From Galeruca laticollis (taxonomy: Eukaryota; Arthropoda; Insecta; Coleoptera; Chrysomelidae), in contig OY998176.1 in assembly GCA_963921935.1 (NCBI GenBank), positions 94,213,915 to 94,277,914 of the forward strand: 64,000 bases of DNA, written 5' to 3'. The notes under the pieces are model-generated. The model had not been told where the DNA came from and did no database searches. It was given only the letters and a program-made list of their open reading frames with translations. Shown in pieces: positions 53,090 to 64,000 of this stretch (the first letter of the stretch is position 1; every line of letters begins with the position of its first letter). Position numbers and translations under genes: made by a program.

Positions 53090-56000
53090 AATTTTTTCAT
53101 ATAATTTATCACTTCAGATATATTTACTGGCACCATAATTTTAATACTGCCCCCGCTCAAATTAGTTACTTTGCTCAGTAGACCGCTCCTGTTTCTCAAT
53201 ATTTTTTCTGAAGAAAGTACTTAAAGCAATCAGAATAATACGAAATTACCAACGAAAGTTATGTGTCTTCTGTATACTTAAAAATGAAACTTCTAGAATT
53301 GTTCAGTGGAAAATCACAATCCCAGTTTGGGAACACATAATATAAATGTTGAAAGAAGAAATAATGGAAGTGCTCATTCTACTATAGTCAATGTTCTTTG
53401 TCCCTTTTCAGGCAATAACTCAAGAAATATATACATAGAAAAACGTGTAATTCATTCCAGAAAGCGTATTATATTGACAAGATAACTCGACAAAGACTCT
53501 TGACAAAACATTTTCTGTGGAAAGCACTCAAATAAATATTGATGTTTTCACAGAATAAATGTCCTTTTTGGGTGTTTCACAAGATCCTTTGTTTCTACCG
53601 AACAAATTCTCTGAAGCTGTAGCTTTAAGCTGATGTATATTTGTGTAGCTCTTTTGACAGATATACCGTATTAATTTATTTTTCCTTTAAAGATGCCTGC
53701 TAAATGAATCTTATTCAGCTTTTCGGCAGACGGAAATTAAATTTCAATATGCTATTATAGCGGGTATAGTTAGAAAAGGTAAACAAAAAACAGGTTACCT
53801 TGAGGAAACAATAGAGTTGAAATTTACATTGAATTTTTGGATTATCATTTTCACATATAATTAACAGTATTATAGCTGCCACTAACAATTTCTATGCTTA
53901 TTTCGCAGAACTTATCATCAGTACTAAGATATTAAAAGCCATTTCAAAAGTCGTGGCCCATTTTTTATTGAAAGATTGGAGAGTAATTTCGTTCCGACAT
54001 GTGATAAATGGAATTCGAAATAACTTAAACTGAATTATGTTATATTTCATTCGTTCAATACAGTACTGTTCAATTTTTCATTAAGATTGACACGTGCTGC
54101 CTAAAAATATATTTTGAAATAGTGAATGCGGCATTATAGGACGAAATAATCTTGAATTATTGACCAATAAAGATTACGATGAAGATACAACCTCACAGCA
54201 GTTGCGGTTAATAAATTAGTTCCTCAAACATACCACAGTACATAGAAATGAATTATTGGGAAAATTTTACACGAGCAGTCATTACAATAACACTTTATTT
54301 CTACATTGAAAATTTTCTGATACCCGTGTCAACATAGATCACAATTACTAGTGTGTTAAACAATATTTTCTAGTCTTTTGGAATATGTTCCCTTTTTTAC
54401 GCCAAATTGAATGTAATTTGAAAACTGTATTCAATATTTTTGAAGGGAAACATGAAGTTCGTTTGCAATTTGTATGCACCTGGTGTTCATTTTAAGCTTT
54501 GAGAAAGTCCATTCGAACAGTTGTAATGTTAAATAATGGTATAACCCCGGTTTCTAAGAAAATGCATCAGTATTTCATGAGATACCGGCCACATTTGTCT
54601 AGTCGTTGACGAGACACGGGGGATTTACTGACCCAAATCCGCTAAATTTATCTAAGAGGCAATTTAGAGAGCACTTCGATCTCCAAATAGTGCCTAAATT
54701 TTATTATAGATAAGCCCATACTGTCGATACTAGTGAAGCTAGTAACCAATTCGGGTGGTTACACTAGGTCAATGTAGATTTTTTTACTGTTTCTGTAAGT
54801 TAATTTATAGTTCGTTATTGTTACAGCGATAATGAGTTTGTCACAATCCTATTTTCATGTATACCTATTTTTTCTACTATCTTCGCCTAGAAAGTAGATA
54901 TTGAGATGCGGTTTCTATAAGTTTATTTTAAAATCCATCATCTTTCAAATAAATTATTAAAAAATATAGCCGTCGCATTTGAAGATTTCCAAAAAAAGTT
55001 GAAAACAAAACAATTGGTCAATCACCTCCATCTAGCGACTCTTTGAACCACTGGAATGGAACGATGATATAATATTTTATTAGGCATTGATGATACTAAG
55101 TTTGTCAAAATCCATGAAACGGAACAAAAGTTATAACAGTTTCATTGAGTCAGAGTTCCCACTGACCCCTACCATTTATTTTACACGGTAGAGTAAAATA
55201 TACTCGAGCAAACATAAAATGATCTAATGATTATGAATATTCAAATTTTGTGGTACTATAACGGCACATTTATTATAGAAAAATGATGTTTTTGTGTTAT
55301 TATTGTGAACTACACTCTCCAGTTGTGGTGTAGTAGTTCCAGCGGTTTCTCTAAGCGAGTTTGTAATATAGATTTTTTCGCTCTAAGCTGTACGACAAAT
55401 AGTTTCTGAGATACAGCGGGTTACCTCTCTCAATCAGACACTCGGTACATGACATGTTCATAATTATTGAACAAAAAAGATAACGCTAAATCAAGAAACT
55501 AACAGGACTATCTCAGGATCAATACAAAATTCGGCGATTATGGCGATTATAAACTTACAAATTTTCACCTCAATCCAAAGATTCTCAATTTAATGCATTT
55601 TGCTGATCAACGTACTTTACAATTAATTTGAAACTGAACATTAAACTCTAATCCATCACCTTCTCTTCGGTCTATCCACCTAAGATGTGAAATACACTCA
55701 CTTTCAGCAACATATTTCAACTCGGAGGAATGTTGAAAAAAAAAGAGATCTGGCATTTACTTTACCAATCTTCAATATTGAATTTTTATATTATATCGTC
55801 AGTAGAGGTAGAATAATGTGATGTCAGTTCAACAACTTTAGTAAGAAAAAACCTAATTTCATGGCAAAAAATGATCATCAATCTACATTCGAGCTTTCAT
55901 AAGGATTTAACATCAAATGGCACACTTGCACAAATAAATGAAGTAGTGTAAATGACTTCTGTAGGGCAACTATTTTCCATATTTTCAAATAATACAAGTT

Positions 56001-56235
56001 ACTCGTTTGAATTAACTTGATTGAATATCTTTTACAAAACTCACCATAGATAATATTACTTTTTTGCAATATATAAAGAATTGCTTACTTTTTGTTTCTA
56101 TGGAAGCCGTAAGTGATTGAACTTCACTTACTGTAACTCGTGCCCACAGAAACCGCGAGTAATAAATACCAATTAGGTCACTGACCATATTATTCAAAAA
56201 ACTATTTTTTGAATATTATTAAATCAATATAATCC
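53090..56235. other. Long stretch with no recognised gene
   Basis: About 3.1 kb, AT-rich. Open frames are short (for example 55878-56069 minus) and without known motifs. No match to other repeats in the window was noticed. Confidence 0.5.
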
Positions 56236-56280
56236 AGTTTACCACTAAAGTACTACACATTTCAAAATCAAAACTTCCAG

Positions 56281-56790
56281 GACCAGAAAAAGATGGAAAT
56301 TTTCGAGATGAATTTGAGTTTGAATCAGAATGTAACAATGTTTCTACAAGTGAAATAAAAAATTCTAGTTTTCCTTCCAGGCCTGGCTCTTCAGGGGGTG
56401 TTAACTCGATCAGACCGCAGCATTTGAAAGATATCGTGGGTAATGGTATAAATATTTTCTCTTCAAATTTATTAGTATAATATTCAGCTTTTATTACTCA
56501 TATTTAATTTGGCTCTGTGCCTTTTTTCTATGGAGCAAATTTATGTGCATTCAACAAAACAGATGGTTGAATACGCCCCATTACTATGGGTCTGTGTCTC
56601 CGCCGCCTAACTGCCAAATTACTTTGTAAAAGAATTTCCGATTCACTAGGCAACATGTTTCGTCCCCACCAAGTAGGTTCAAAATGCCGGGCAGACGCAG
56701 CTGCCCACTCAATGAGAAGTTTTCTTAATCTATAGAAACGATAAAGCCATTTTAAAAATCGACTATAAAAATGCTTTCACATATCACAAT
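56281..56790 (+). pseudogene. LINE reverse transcriptase, N-terminal half
   Basis: Plus strand: SSFPSRPGSSGGVNSIRPQH with LKDI, FFYGANLCAFNKTDG (then a stop), IRPITMGLCLRRLTAKLLCK, LGNMFRPHQVGSKCRADAAA, HSMRSFLNL and LKIDYKNAF. These are the fingers and first palm blocks of an RT type in which the sequence GGxRPIxxGxxxRRLxAK is usual. The coding is cut at the TA microsatellite (56792) and resumes at 61095 with SFGNQKVLLVRGVQRGDP. Two stops and a shift are present. Confidence 0.75.
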
Positions 56791-56791
56791 G

Positions 56792-56920
<129 letters not shown>

Positions 56921-56934
56921 TTTTTGAGTTGTAA

Positions 56935-57400
56935 AAATTATGTACCCTGTCTTTGGAAATTTTATTCATTAGTGTTTTTGGATAATCATTCAACCTTAAT
57001 GCATTTTTCGCTTTAATACTACTTGTTTTTGGGAACTCCGAATCGGAAAGTTTTATTGCACGATCTGCAAGGCCAATCACTACTGATTTCTTTTGAGAAG
57101 AAGGATGGTTTGAATTGAAACTGATTTACCTCGAAGACCATGTGTCTTTAGTGGACCACTCTGTTCTTATACCATTATTTATATGATGTAAGGTAATGTC
57201 CAAAAAATTCATTTTGTTGTTTTCTTCTATTTCTATTGTAAATTGCAATTTTTTATGAAAACTGTTTAATTGTTTTGAAATATCATCTTTTTCTACTTTA
57301 GGAATTGCTGTCATGCAATCATCTACATATCTATAAAAAAATGGAATTTCATATTTAAGTTTTTTAATTGCTTGCTCTTCGAGTTCTTCCATAACTATTT
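56935..57400 (-). pseudogene. Penelope-like RT, inverted partial copy
   Basis: Minus strand MEELEEQAIKKLKYEIPFFY and RYVDDCMTAIPKVEKDD (intact YVDD), NKMNFLDITLHHINNGIRTE, WSTKDTWSSR, SNHPSSQKKSVVIGLADRAI, LNDYPKTLMNKISKDRVHNF. It is almost the same as 58245-58690 in opposite orientation. It is 5'-truncated at 57400, where it meets the plus copy head to head, and its 3' end fades into the TA microsatellite before the GIY-YIG part. Confidence 0.88.
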
Positions 57401-57419
57401 ATGCTATGATATGAAAATG

Positions 57420-59181
57420 GCATCAGAGATTTGAAAATCGAGGAAAAAAATAATATACGTCATAAAACTAGCAATATTTTACTAAATTTCAAAAATAAAA
57501 TTAAGTCTCAAAATAATAAGAAAATTACTACTACTGAACGTAACTCCAGAAAAAAAAAGAAAATTCTTAAAACAAAACGACCAGATTAAAGTTTTAAAAG
57601 CTGATAAAACAAATAAGACTGTTTTGATGCAAGCTGGAGAGTATGACCAAAAAATGAAGGACCTGCTTAATGATAAAAAAACGTAGAAACAAATAAAATT
57701 AGATCCAACAAATCAACATAAAAAAATGAACTAATAGAGTCATGGGAGAAAAAGGTATATATATCACCAGACAATGCAAAAAAACTAAAAATCCGTAATG
57801 CATTGCCACCACAAATTTATGGTTTACCAAATCTGCATAAGGAAAATATACCTCTCAGACCAATAGTCTCCTGTGTCCAATCACCTTTCACCCCCCTATA
57901 GAAATATTTATCCAGCATTTTAAAAAATTATTGCTAATAAAAACCATCACTATATAAAAGATTCTTTCCATTTTAATGAAAAAATATACAAATTCCTGAC
58001 AACTATATATCAATTTCACTTGATGCAGTATCTTTGTACACCAATATTCCAATTTCGTCAGGTACAGAAATTATTAAAACAAAATGGAATGAAATAAAAA
58101 AATATACTGATATCCCCCAAGATGAATTTATTTATGCTCTTGAGCTAACACTTAATTCGACTTATTTTTTATATGAAAATCAGATTTATAAACAAATAGA
58201 AGGATGTGCCATGGGATCATCAATCTCCAGTATCATAGCACAAATAGTTATGGAAGAACTCGAAGAGCAAGCAATTAAAAATCTCAAATATGAAATTCCA
58301 TTTTTTATAGATATGTAGATGATTGCATAACAGCAATTCCTAAAGTAGAAAAAGATAATATTTTAAAACAATTTAACAGTTTTCATAAAAAATTGCAATT
58401 AACAATAGAAATAGAAGAAAAAAACAAAATAAATTTTTTAGACATTACCCTACATCATATAAATAATGGTATAAGAACAGAGTGGTTCACTAAAGACACA
58501 TGGTCTTCGAGGTATATCAATTTCAATTCAAACCATCCTTCTTCTCAAAAGAAATCAGTTGTGATTGGCCTTGCAGATCGTGCAATAAAACTTTCCGATT
58601 CGGAGTTCCGAAAAAGCATTAAGGTTGAATGATTATCCAAAAACACTAATTAATAAAATTTTCAAAGACAGAGTACATAATTTTTTCAACTCAAAAAATA
58701 AAGAAGATAATAGTAATATCAATCACTACTTTATTTCTCTTCCCTTCGTTAACGGATTGTCACAACAATTTCAATATTTATTGATTAAACACAACTTAAA
58801 AATATGTCATAAACTTTATAATCTGTTATCGAAACATTTCTCTATGCTAAAATCAAAAACTCCGAAAATAAAAAAAAATAATATTGTTTATGAGATTCCG
58901 TGCAATAACTCCGAAGCTACTTATATTGGCCAAACGTCACAATACTTAGAAAACCGAATAAAAACCATAAATATGACAAAAAAAATGCTACAGCACTAAC
59001 TAACCACGCAAGGAATAAAAACAATAAGTTCAATTATACAGAGACTAAAATTCTAAAAACAGAGAATAATCTCAAGAAACGAGAGTTCTATGAAAAGGTA
59101 GCTACTCAAAAGTCCTCCTACTGTATAAACGACAAAAAAGATATAGACAAACTGAATACAACTTACATTCCACTCCTATGA
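57420..59181 (+). pseudogene. Penelope-like element with GIY-YIG endonuclease
   Basis: Plus strand: N-terminal region (IKVLKADKTNKTVLMQAGEY), RNALPPQIYGLPNLHKENIP, LRPIVSCVQSP, SLDAVSLYTNIPISSG, EGCAMGSSISSIIAQIVMEE, then the catalytic region where one T fewer in a T-run (about 58302-58307) than in the minus copy shifts the frame just before YVDD. INFLDITLHHINNGIRTEWF and LADRAIKLSDSEF follow. The C-terminus is a GIY-YIG nuclease: NIVYEIPCNNSEATYIGQTS, RIKTI, LTNHARNKNNKFNY and KREFYEKVATQKS. The element would nick DNA with GIY-YIG and prime reverse transcription. Frame breaks near 57690, 58320, 58630 and 58980 make it dead. Confidence 0.9.
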
Positions 59182-59440
59182 TAAATTTAATTAGTCTCAC
59201 ACTTAAACGAAACCATGCCACCATGTGATATTTATAACGATATATACGTTCTGTTATTGTCTTTTTAGAGTATATATTTTTAAATAAAGACTTAGTAAAA
59301 ATATTTTAAAATTTGTGTTGTGGATGTTAAAGATACAATATGGGATAAATGTCAATAATGTGTCGGAATACTACACGTCGAGGTGAGTTTTTTTTGTAAT
59401 TTCAATTGTTTTTGTCCATCACAATTCAGATTCTTTTAGT

Positions 59441-59473
59441 TTGAAAAAGGTCTAACATTCAGACCGAAACGTC
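59441..59473 (+). ncRNA. Hammerhead-ribozyme-like motif downstream of Penelope-like ORF
   Basis: TTGAAAAAGGTCTAACATTC followed by AGACCGAAACGTC: a 5-bp stem GGTCT/AGACC (59449-59453 with 59461-59465) with a 7-base loop, followed by GAAAC and GTC, as in the core of hammerhead ribozymes. The CUGANGA box is represented by a weak TTGAAAA. Hammerhead motifs are known in Penelope-like elements, and the place, about 260 bases after the coding end, fits. Activity is doubtful given the altered box. Confidence 0.45.
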
Positions 59474-59557
59474 ACAATTGCTGTACCAGTTTAATTAAGA
59501 CTTTTTAATCAGTTCAATATTGTTTTTATTTGACTAAAACCCAAGACATACTCTTGA

Positions 59558-59560
<3 letters not shown>

Positions 59561-59609
<49 letters not shown>
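59561..59609. repeat. AT microsatellite
   Basis: (AT)n of about 49 bp after the Penelope-like 3' region. Confidence 0.95.
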
Positions 59610-59610
<1 letters not shown>

Positions 59611-59614
59611 CGTT

Positions 59615-61035
59615 TGTTTTAAGTTTGTATCCTGTGTTCTATTTAAATAAAACAAGTACCTGTTATTTTTTTTTATCAATTTTTTTTTAATAACACACAG
59701 ACACGATACTAAACAAAAACAACACTTCCTGGTAATTTATTTTTAAATACTCAAATTTATTTTGAAGGTATACCAACTAATATGTTTACCATTATGTTTT
59801 CTTTCTAAATTGAAATGTTAATTATAATTGAATTTTTGTAATTTTCAAATGTGTCCAAATTTGTTCTCTTTAGCCTTTCTTTTTATTGATTTTACTTATT
59901 TTGGGCTTGATATTAAATATTTAGTTATTCATTTGTTTATGTATATATAGGATAAATACTTTCCAGAGTTAATAAATTTTAAAAATAAATCATTATGTTA
60001 CCGGTTTTCATTCTAATGGAATTATCAGCTTCGGTTCCGTGACGTTTTCTACTAATTATGTTTCTTCAATAACCATTCACCAGCAATCTTCCGTTATTCA
60101 CCAATGTCTCAGCTCTGACACTTCATTTCAACGTTACTTCTTGTTTTTTGAATATCTTCTACTGCACTCCTAACTTGCTTTCTTAACAATTTATTCTGTT
60201 TAAATTACAACGAAAACTCTTACAATATCCGTCTCTGCTCTTCCAATTTACTTTATATTATTCTGATGCTACTTATTGATGGTTAATGTTTATTATTTGA
60301 CTTCTGCTTCTTTTGTTACTACGTTTCTTTTTAAATTGTATAAATTACCTTTTTCCAAATTGATATTTCTCTTTATAATATTTATTTCTTTGGTTTGGTT
60401 CACTTATCAATGTATTCGTCTAATTAATATAATTTACGGCTCTTTTTTATAATTTTCTCACGAATTCCAAAATTTCTGTCACCCTCATCCAAATCTCTAA
60501 AAAAAACCTTATTTATCCGTTACATGGTATCGATATTCTTTTTTTATCTCTAAATGTTTAATCCGAGTATTTTTTTGAACCAATGACATTTTCTTTCTAT
60601 TTTAATTTAATGATTTTATTAATCGTTATACCTTCTTTACATATATTATCAACTAAATCAACATTGTAAACTATATTATTGGTATATTTATCGAATAGCT
60701 GTGTAAACACATACATCTAACACCATATTCTTTTTCTTCTTAATTGATTAAAACCATTAACATTGACAATAATCTTAACGCAACATTTTAACTGTCCGCT
60801 TAACATTTTGTGTTTACAAAGTTTATAATAGATATTAATCGAAATATGGATTGCATTGATCCAATATTGATTTGTGCACTGGCAATTAATGAGGTATAGT
60901 TCATATTTTATGTTATGGTTTGAATACGTTGTCTTCTAAACAATATTTAAGTGGTTATTTGTGTAGATAATTTCAACATTCGAATTTGGACATTCTTTTC
61001 AGGTATTTATATTTCTATAACTACTCTATTTGTGT
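59615..61035. other. AT-rich stretch, no gene seen
   Basis: T-rich and A-rich sequence without recognised motifs; belongs to the material inserted between the two LINE halves. Confidence 0.5.
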
Positions 61036-61040
61036 ACATG

Positions 61041-61041
<1 letters not shown>

Positions 61042-61089
<48 letters not shown>
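61042..61089. repeat. TA microsatellite
   Basis: (TA)n directly before LINE coding resumes at 61095. Confidence 0.95.
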
Positions 61090-61092
<3 letters not shown>

Positions 61093-61094
61093 AA

Positions 61095-62400
61095 CACTTT
61101 CTTTTGGTAACCAAAAAGTTTTGTTAGTAAGGGGAGTTCAGCGAGGGGATCCTCTTGGGCCACCTCTGTTCTGTTTCGCCATTCAACCGATAGTGGAGCT
61201 TATGAAATCTGAAATAAATTTATGGTACATTGATGATGGACTGATTACGGGAGATCCAAATATTGTTTTAGAAGGTTTTAAAAAGATAATAAACTACAGC
61301 AAAAAATCGGTTCAGAAAACCCATCACAAATAATATCGAAATTTTCTAATTTGTTTCCAGAACTGCTTCTTTTGGAAGATTTTAGTTATTTAGGCTGTCA
61401 TTTTTTTTCGAAATAAATTGCATCAGAAATGGATAGAAAAATTACTTTCATCAAAATACTATCAAGTTAGTAATTGTGATATAAATTTGAAATCTTTCTT
61501 ACAGAGAAACTTACCAGCTAAATTGGGTGATTTGGAATAGGAAATTTATCTACACTTTTTCGGGTCCGGTGAATGATATAACGTCACTAGTTGATATTAT
61601 TCTTCCAAAATATATTTCAACTTTGACTCATTCATATTTTAGTAAATGTTCATCAAAATAGTTTAATCTCTTGTAATTTATTAGAAAGTGAATTCAAAAT
61701 TTTTTGTTCAACATGAGATCTAGATTTAGAAATATGCAAAGTTCGTTACGTAAATTTATTTAATAGTTGTGATCCACCCACAAAGCACGATTTTTGAACT
61801 CTCGGAGCGCGCCAGAGTGGTTATTGGATGAGTACTCATCCATCACAACCGTAGGAATCCTTTTAAATAACAGCACTTTTAGAATTTCCATTGCTCTGAG
61901 ACTTGTCTTCCTGTATGTGTGGAGCATACCTGCGATTACGGCTCAGATGGGCTAAGCTTCAAAAAAGAGCGGTCGTATTTGGAGGCATAATCTCCCTATG
62001 TCTAGGCCCTAATTATAATATTAGGCCGCTAGGTGCTTCTCGGAGCGATGGTAGGCGAGTGGATGTAATGACACTTGTCCCATGGAAAATGGGTAGAGAG
62101 CTGCTCTGGGACGCCATATACGCTCGTTAGCTCCTTGATACGTAGAAAAACATCACAAAATGAAAGAGGGACCGCGTATTTTGGAGAGCATAAAAAATAA
62201 CAAATACAGAACTTGAAGACAGATATTTTTTGTTCCATTTGCTGTGGAAAATTTCGTCCGCTGGAGTGATCAAGCAAAGAGCTTGATTGGTGAAACTGGC
62301 CCAAAATTTCTGAAGAAAAGGGCTTGGACAACGTGGAAATAGCCCTCCTCTGCTTGAAAGACTATCGGAAAAGTTAGGTTCGGATGACTTTTTTTATTAT
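61095..62400 (+). pseudogene. LINE RT C-terminal half with possible restriction-like endonuclease
   Basis: TLSFGNQKVLLVRGVQRGDP then GPPLFCFAIQPIVE, and the catalytic box INLWYIDDGLITGDP (Ile for Leu in YLDD). Later frames give QRNLPAKLGDLE (near 61500), then LGASRSDGRRVDVMTLVPWK with MGRELLWDAIYAR (62030-62130), and TELEDRYFLFHLL. The R-P-D-G-x-TLVPW-x-GR-x-LxWD-x-T pattern of this element type looks like a PD-(D/E)xK nuclease motif; here RPD has become RVD. A C-terminal restriction-like endonuclease would make it differ from the APE-type LINEs elsewhere in the window. Many stops; inactive. Confidence 0.65.
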
Positions 62401-62544
62401 GCAGATAAAGTTTTTAAAACAGGGTGAATGTGTGCGAGTCCGCACTTGCTGTGTGGATGTTATTTTTATTAGTTTCATGTGTTTATTCTAATATGTCATC
62501 CATTGTTAATTTATATTTTGGTCTGAATAAAATGTGTTTTCATA

Positions 62545-64000
62545 GAATCTTCTTCTTCTTAAAGTGTTTGCTCTCATGTTGGCTATTCGAACTTTGTTAA
62601 CAGCAGCTTGGAATAGTTGAATGGTTGATTTGCTGAACCACGTTCCTTAGTTTTTCAACCACGATATTCTCCTTCATCCCTCTCCTCTAGCTCCCCATAC
62701 CTTGCCTTGGAGAATCTTCTATGAAAGGGTATATCGGCTTTCATTACGCATTATATGTCGAAGATATGGTAGCTTTCGGGTTATGACTGTGTTTAGGACT
62801 TCTTTTTCCTTTCCCATCCTTCTCATTACTTCCATGTTAGTTATTTTCTCCGTCCAAGGTATTCGTTGAATTCTTCAGTACAGCCACATTTTAAATACTT
62901 GAAGTTTTTTGGATGAGGCCTCCGTAAGCGTCCATGATTCGACCCCATAGAAAAGGATCGAAAACACGTAACATCGCAGTAGGCGAATTTTCGTTGACAT
63001 CAGTAAGTCCTGACTAGTAAAGACTTTCTTCATCCTGATGAATGCTGTTCTGGCTTTTTGAATACGCGTTCTGATCTCCACAGAATGGTCCCAGTCATCA
63101 TTTATGTTCGTGCCCAAGTATGCGTATTTGTTGACTCTTACTAAAGGAGCTTCGTCCACCAACAAAATACCGCGGGAGTTTTGGTTCTTACTGATTATCA
63201 TGAGCTTCGTCTTGTAGGTGTTTATTTCCAAACCATATTGTCGGCTGTGTGTTATAACGCTGTCCATTGAAAGTTGTAAGGAAGCTAGGTTGTCCGCTAA
63301 AATAACGGTATCATCTGCATACCTTATATTATTCAGTCATTCCTCGTTTAGCAGGATTCCAGTTACAATGTCTTGCAGGGCTTCCCTGAAAATGCATTCC
63401 GAGTACAGGTTGACAATTACAGGAGATGGTATGCATCCCTGTCTTACAAGTGTATCTCTTCTGTTGTGTCTTTGTCTACCCTCTGATTCCAATAGACATT
63501 TCTGATGATTTTGAGATCCTCCCCGTTTGGGCCAGCTTTTTGCAGAACTTCCATAATTTTCGTGTGCCGTACTTGATCAAACGCCTTCCTGTAGTCTATA
63601 AAATATGCGTAGACATCGCAGTTGACATCCCTGCATCACTGAAACAGCACTTGGACCTAAAATAGAGCTTCCCTAGTTCACACAGCACTTCTTAAGCCGA
63701 ATTTAGTCTCGGACATCTGCTCCTCACACAGTTTAAATATCCTATTGTGAATTATCTTCAGGAAAATCTTTAGAAGATGACTCATCAAGCTTATTGTTCG
63801 CAACTCGCTGCATTTCCTAGCATTAGGCTTCTTGGGAAGAGTAATGAATTCCGACCTCAGCCATTCCGTGCGTATGACACCCGTATCATAGATCACATTG
63901 AACACTTTTGTAAGCCACTTTAGATTCTTTCTTTCGATCTGTTTTAATATTTCAGGGCCCAAGGCCTTTTGATCTCTTGCATTTTTCAAGGCTGCCTGCA
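62545..64000 (-). pseudogene. LINE reverse transcriptase (same clade as 25771-26767)
   Basis: Minus strand from the window edge: KNARDQKALGPEILKQIERK, YDTGVIRTEWLRSEFITLPK, LLKIFLKIIHNRIFKLCEEQ with MSETKFGLRSAV, FIDYRKAFDQVRHTKIMEVL, YADDTVILADNLASLQ, KTKLMIISKN, YAYLGTNINDDWDHSVEIRT, RCYVFSILFYGVESWTL, then RRMGKEKEVLNTVITRKLPY, LRHIMRNESRYTLSQNILQG and a purine-rich end (AAGAAGAAGATTCTATG near 62545). The fingers and endonuclease continue beyond the window or are lost. Stops near 63670, 63440 and 62870 make it inactive. The catalytic YADD is intact. Confidence 0.88.

Noticed and set aside
56655..56685. GGGGACGAAACATG-like phrase (inverted) resembling a hammerhead core
   Set aside because: On the plus strand it encodes the conserved RT segment NMFRPHQVG, so the resemblance is coincidental.

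Overview
The window reads as repeat-rich, AT-rich insect nuclear DNA. The element families (piggyBac, mariner-like, Tc1-like, Crypton-like, Gypsy, several LINE clades, Penelope-like) and the codon style fit an arthropod. A beetle is my guess from the mixture, not a demonstrated fact. I found no complete host gene. At most a few short open segments could be host exons; the best is at 12182-12450, flanked by splice-like signals. Almost everything recognisable is a decayed mobile element.

Layout. 1-2305: fragments of a pogo/Tigger-like transposase, a LINE reverse transcriptase (RT) and a Crypton-like recombinase. 4864-9012: a truncated Gypsy element, an unclassified repeat and a second LINE. 9502-11833: a whole but dead piggyBac-like element. 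12960-24430: one minus-strand Jockey/CR1-like LINE broken by a mariner-like transposon with about 700-bp inverted repeats (13639-16345) and by a Gypsy element with both LTRs (17510-22052). 25771-32600: a LINE 3' half, a Penelope-like RT, a small LTR-like element (29501-30822) and quiet DNA. 33030-46720: halves of two more Gypsy copies around a LINE with an RNase H domain, a pair of palindromes and a chimeric Gypsy (38522-42061). 47020-53080: transposase-like fragments, an inverted-repeat cassette coding for a FEN1/PIN-like protein with a cysteine-rich tail, and Crypton-like and Tc1-like pieces. 56281-62400: a LINE carrying a possible restriction-like endonuclease, split inside its RT by an inverted pair of Penelope-like copies bordered by TA microsatellites. 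62545-64000: another LINE.

The most interesting system is the minus-strand Gypsy lineage seen at 17510-22052, 33030-35712 and 44258-46720, with a relative at 4864-7412. Assembled from several broken copies, its proteins run: SAP-like domain, repetitive coiled coil, capsid, one or two zinc knuckles, protease, RT/RNase H, integrase, then a macro (ADP-ribose-binding) domain and a CCCH-type finger just before the 3' LTR. The macro segment resembles the TARG1/OARD1 branch and is present in two independent copies. Two other copies share one internal deletion and a duplicated zinc-knuckle module, which suggests a non-autonomous sublineage. The chimeric Gypsy at 38522 has LINE ORF1-like coding sequence where protease, RT and RNase H should be.

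All domain calls come from reading translated motifs by eye. No database search was possible, and frames, stops and boundaries should be read with that in mind.
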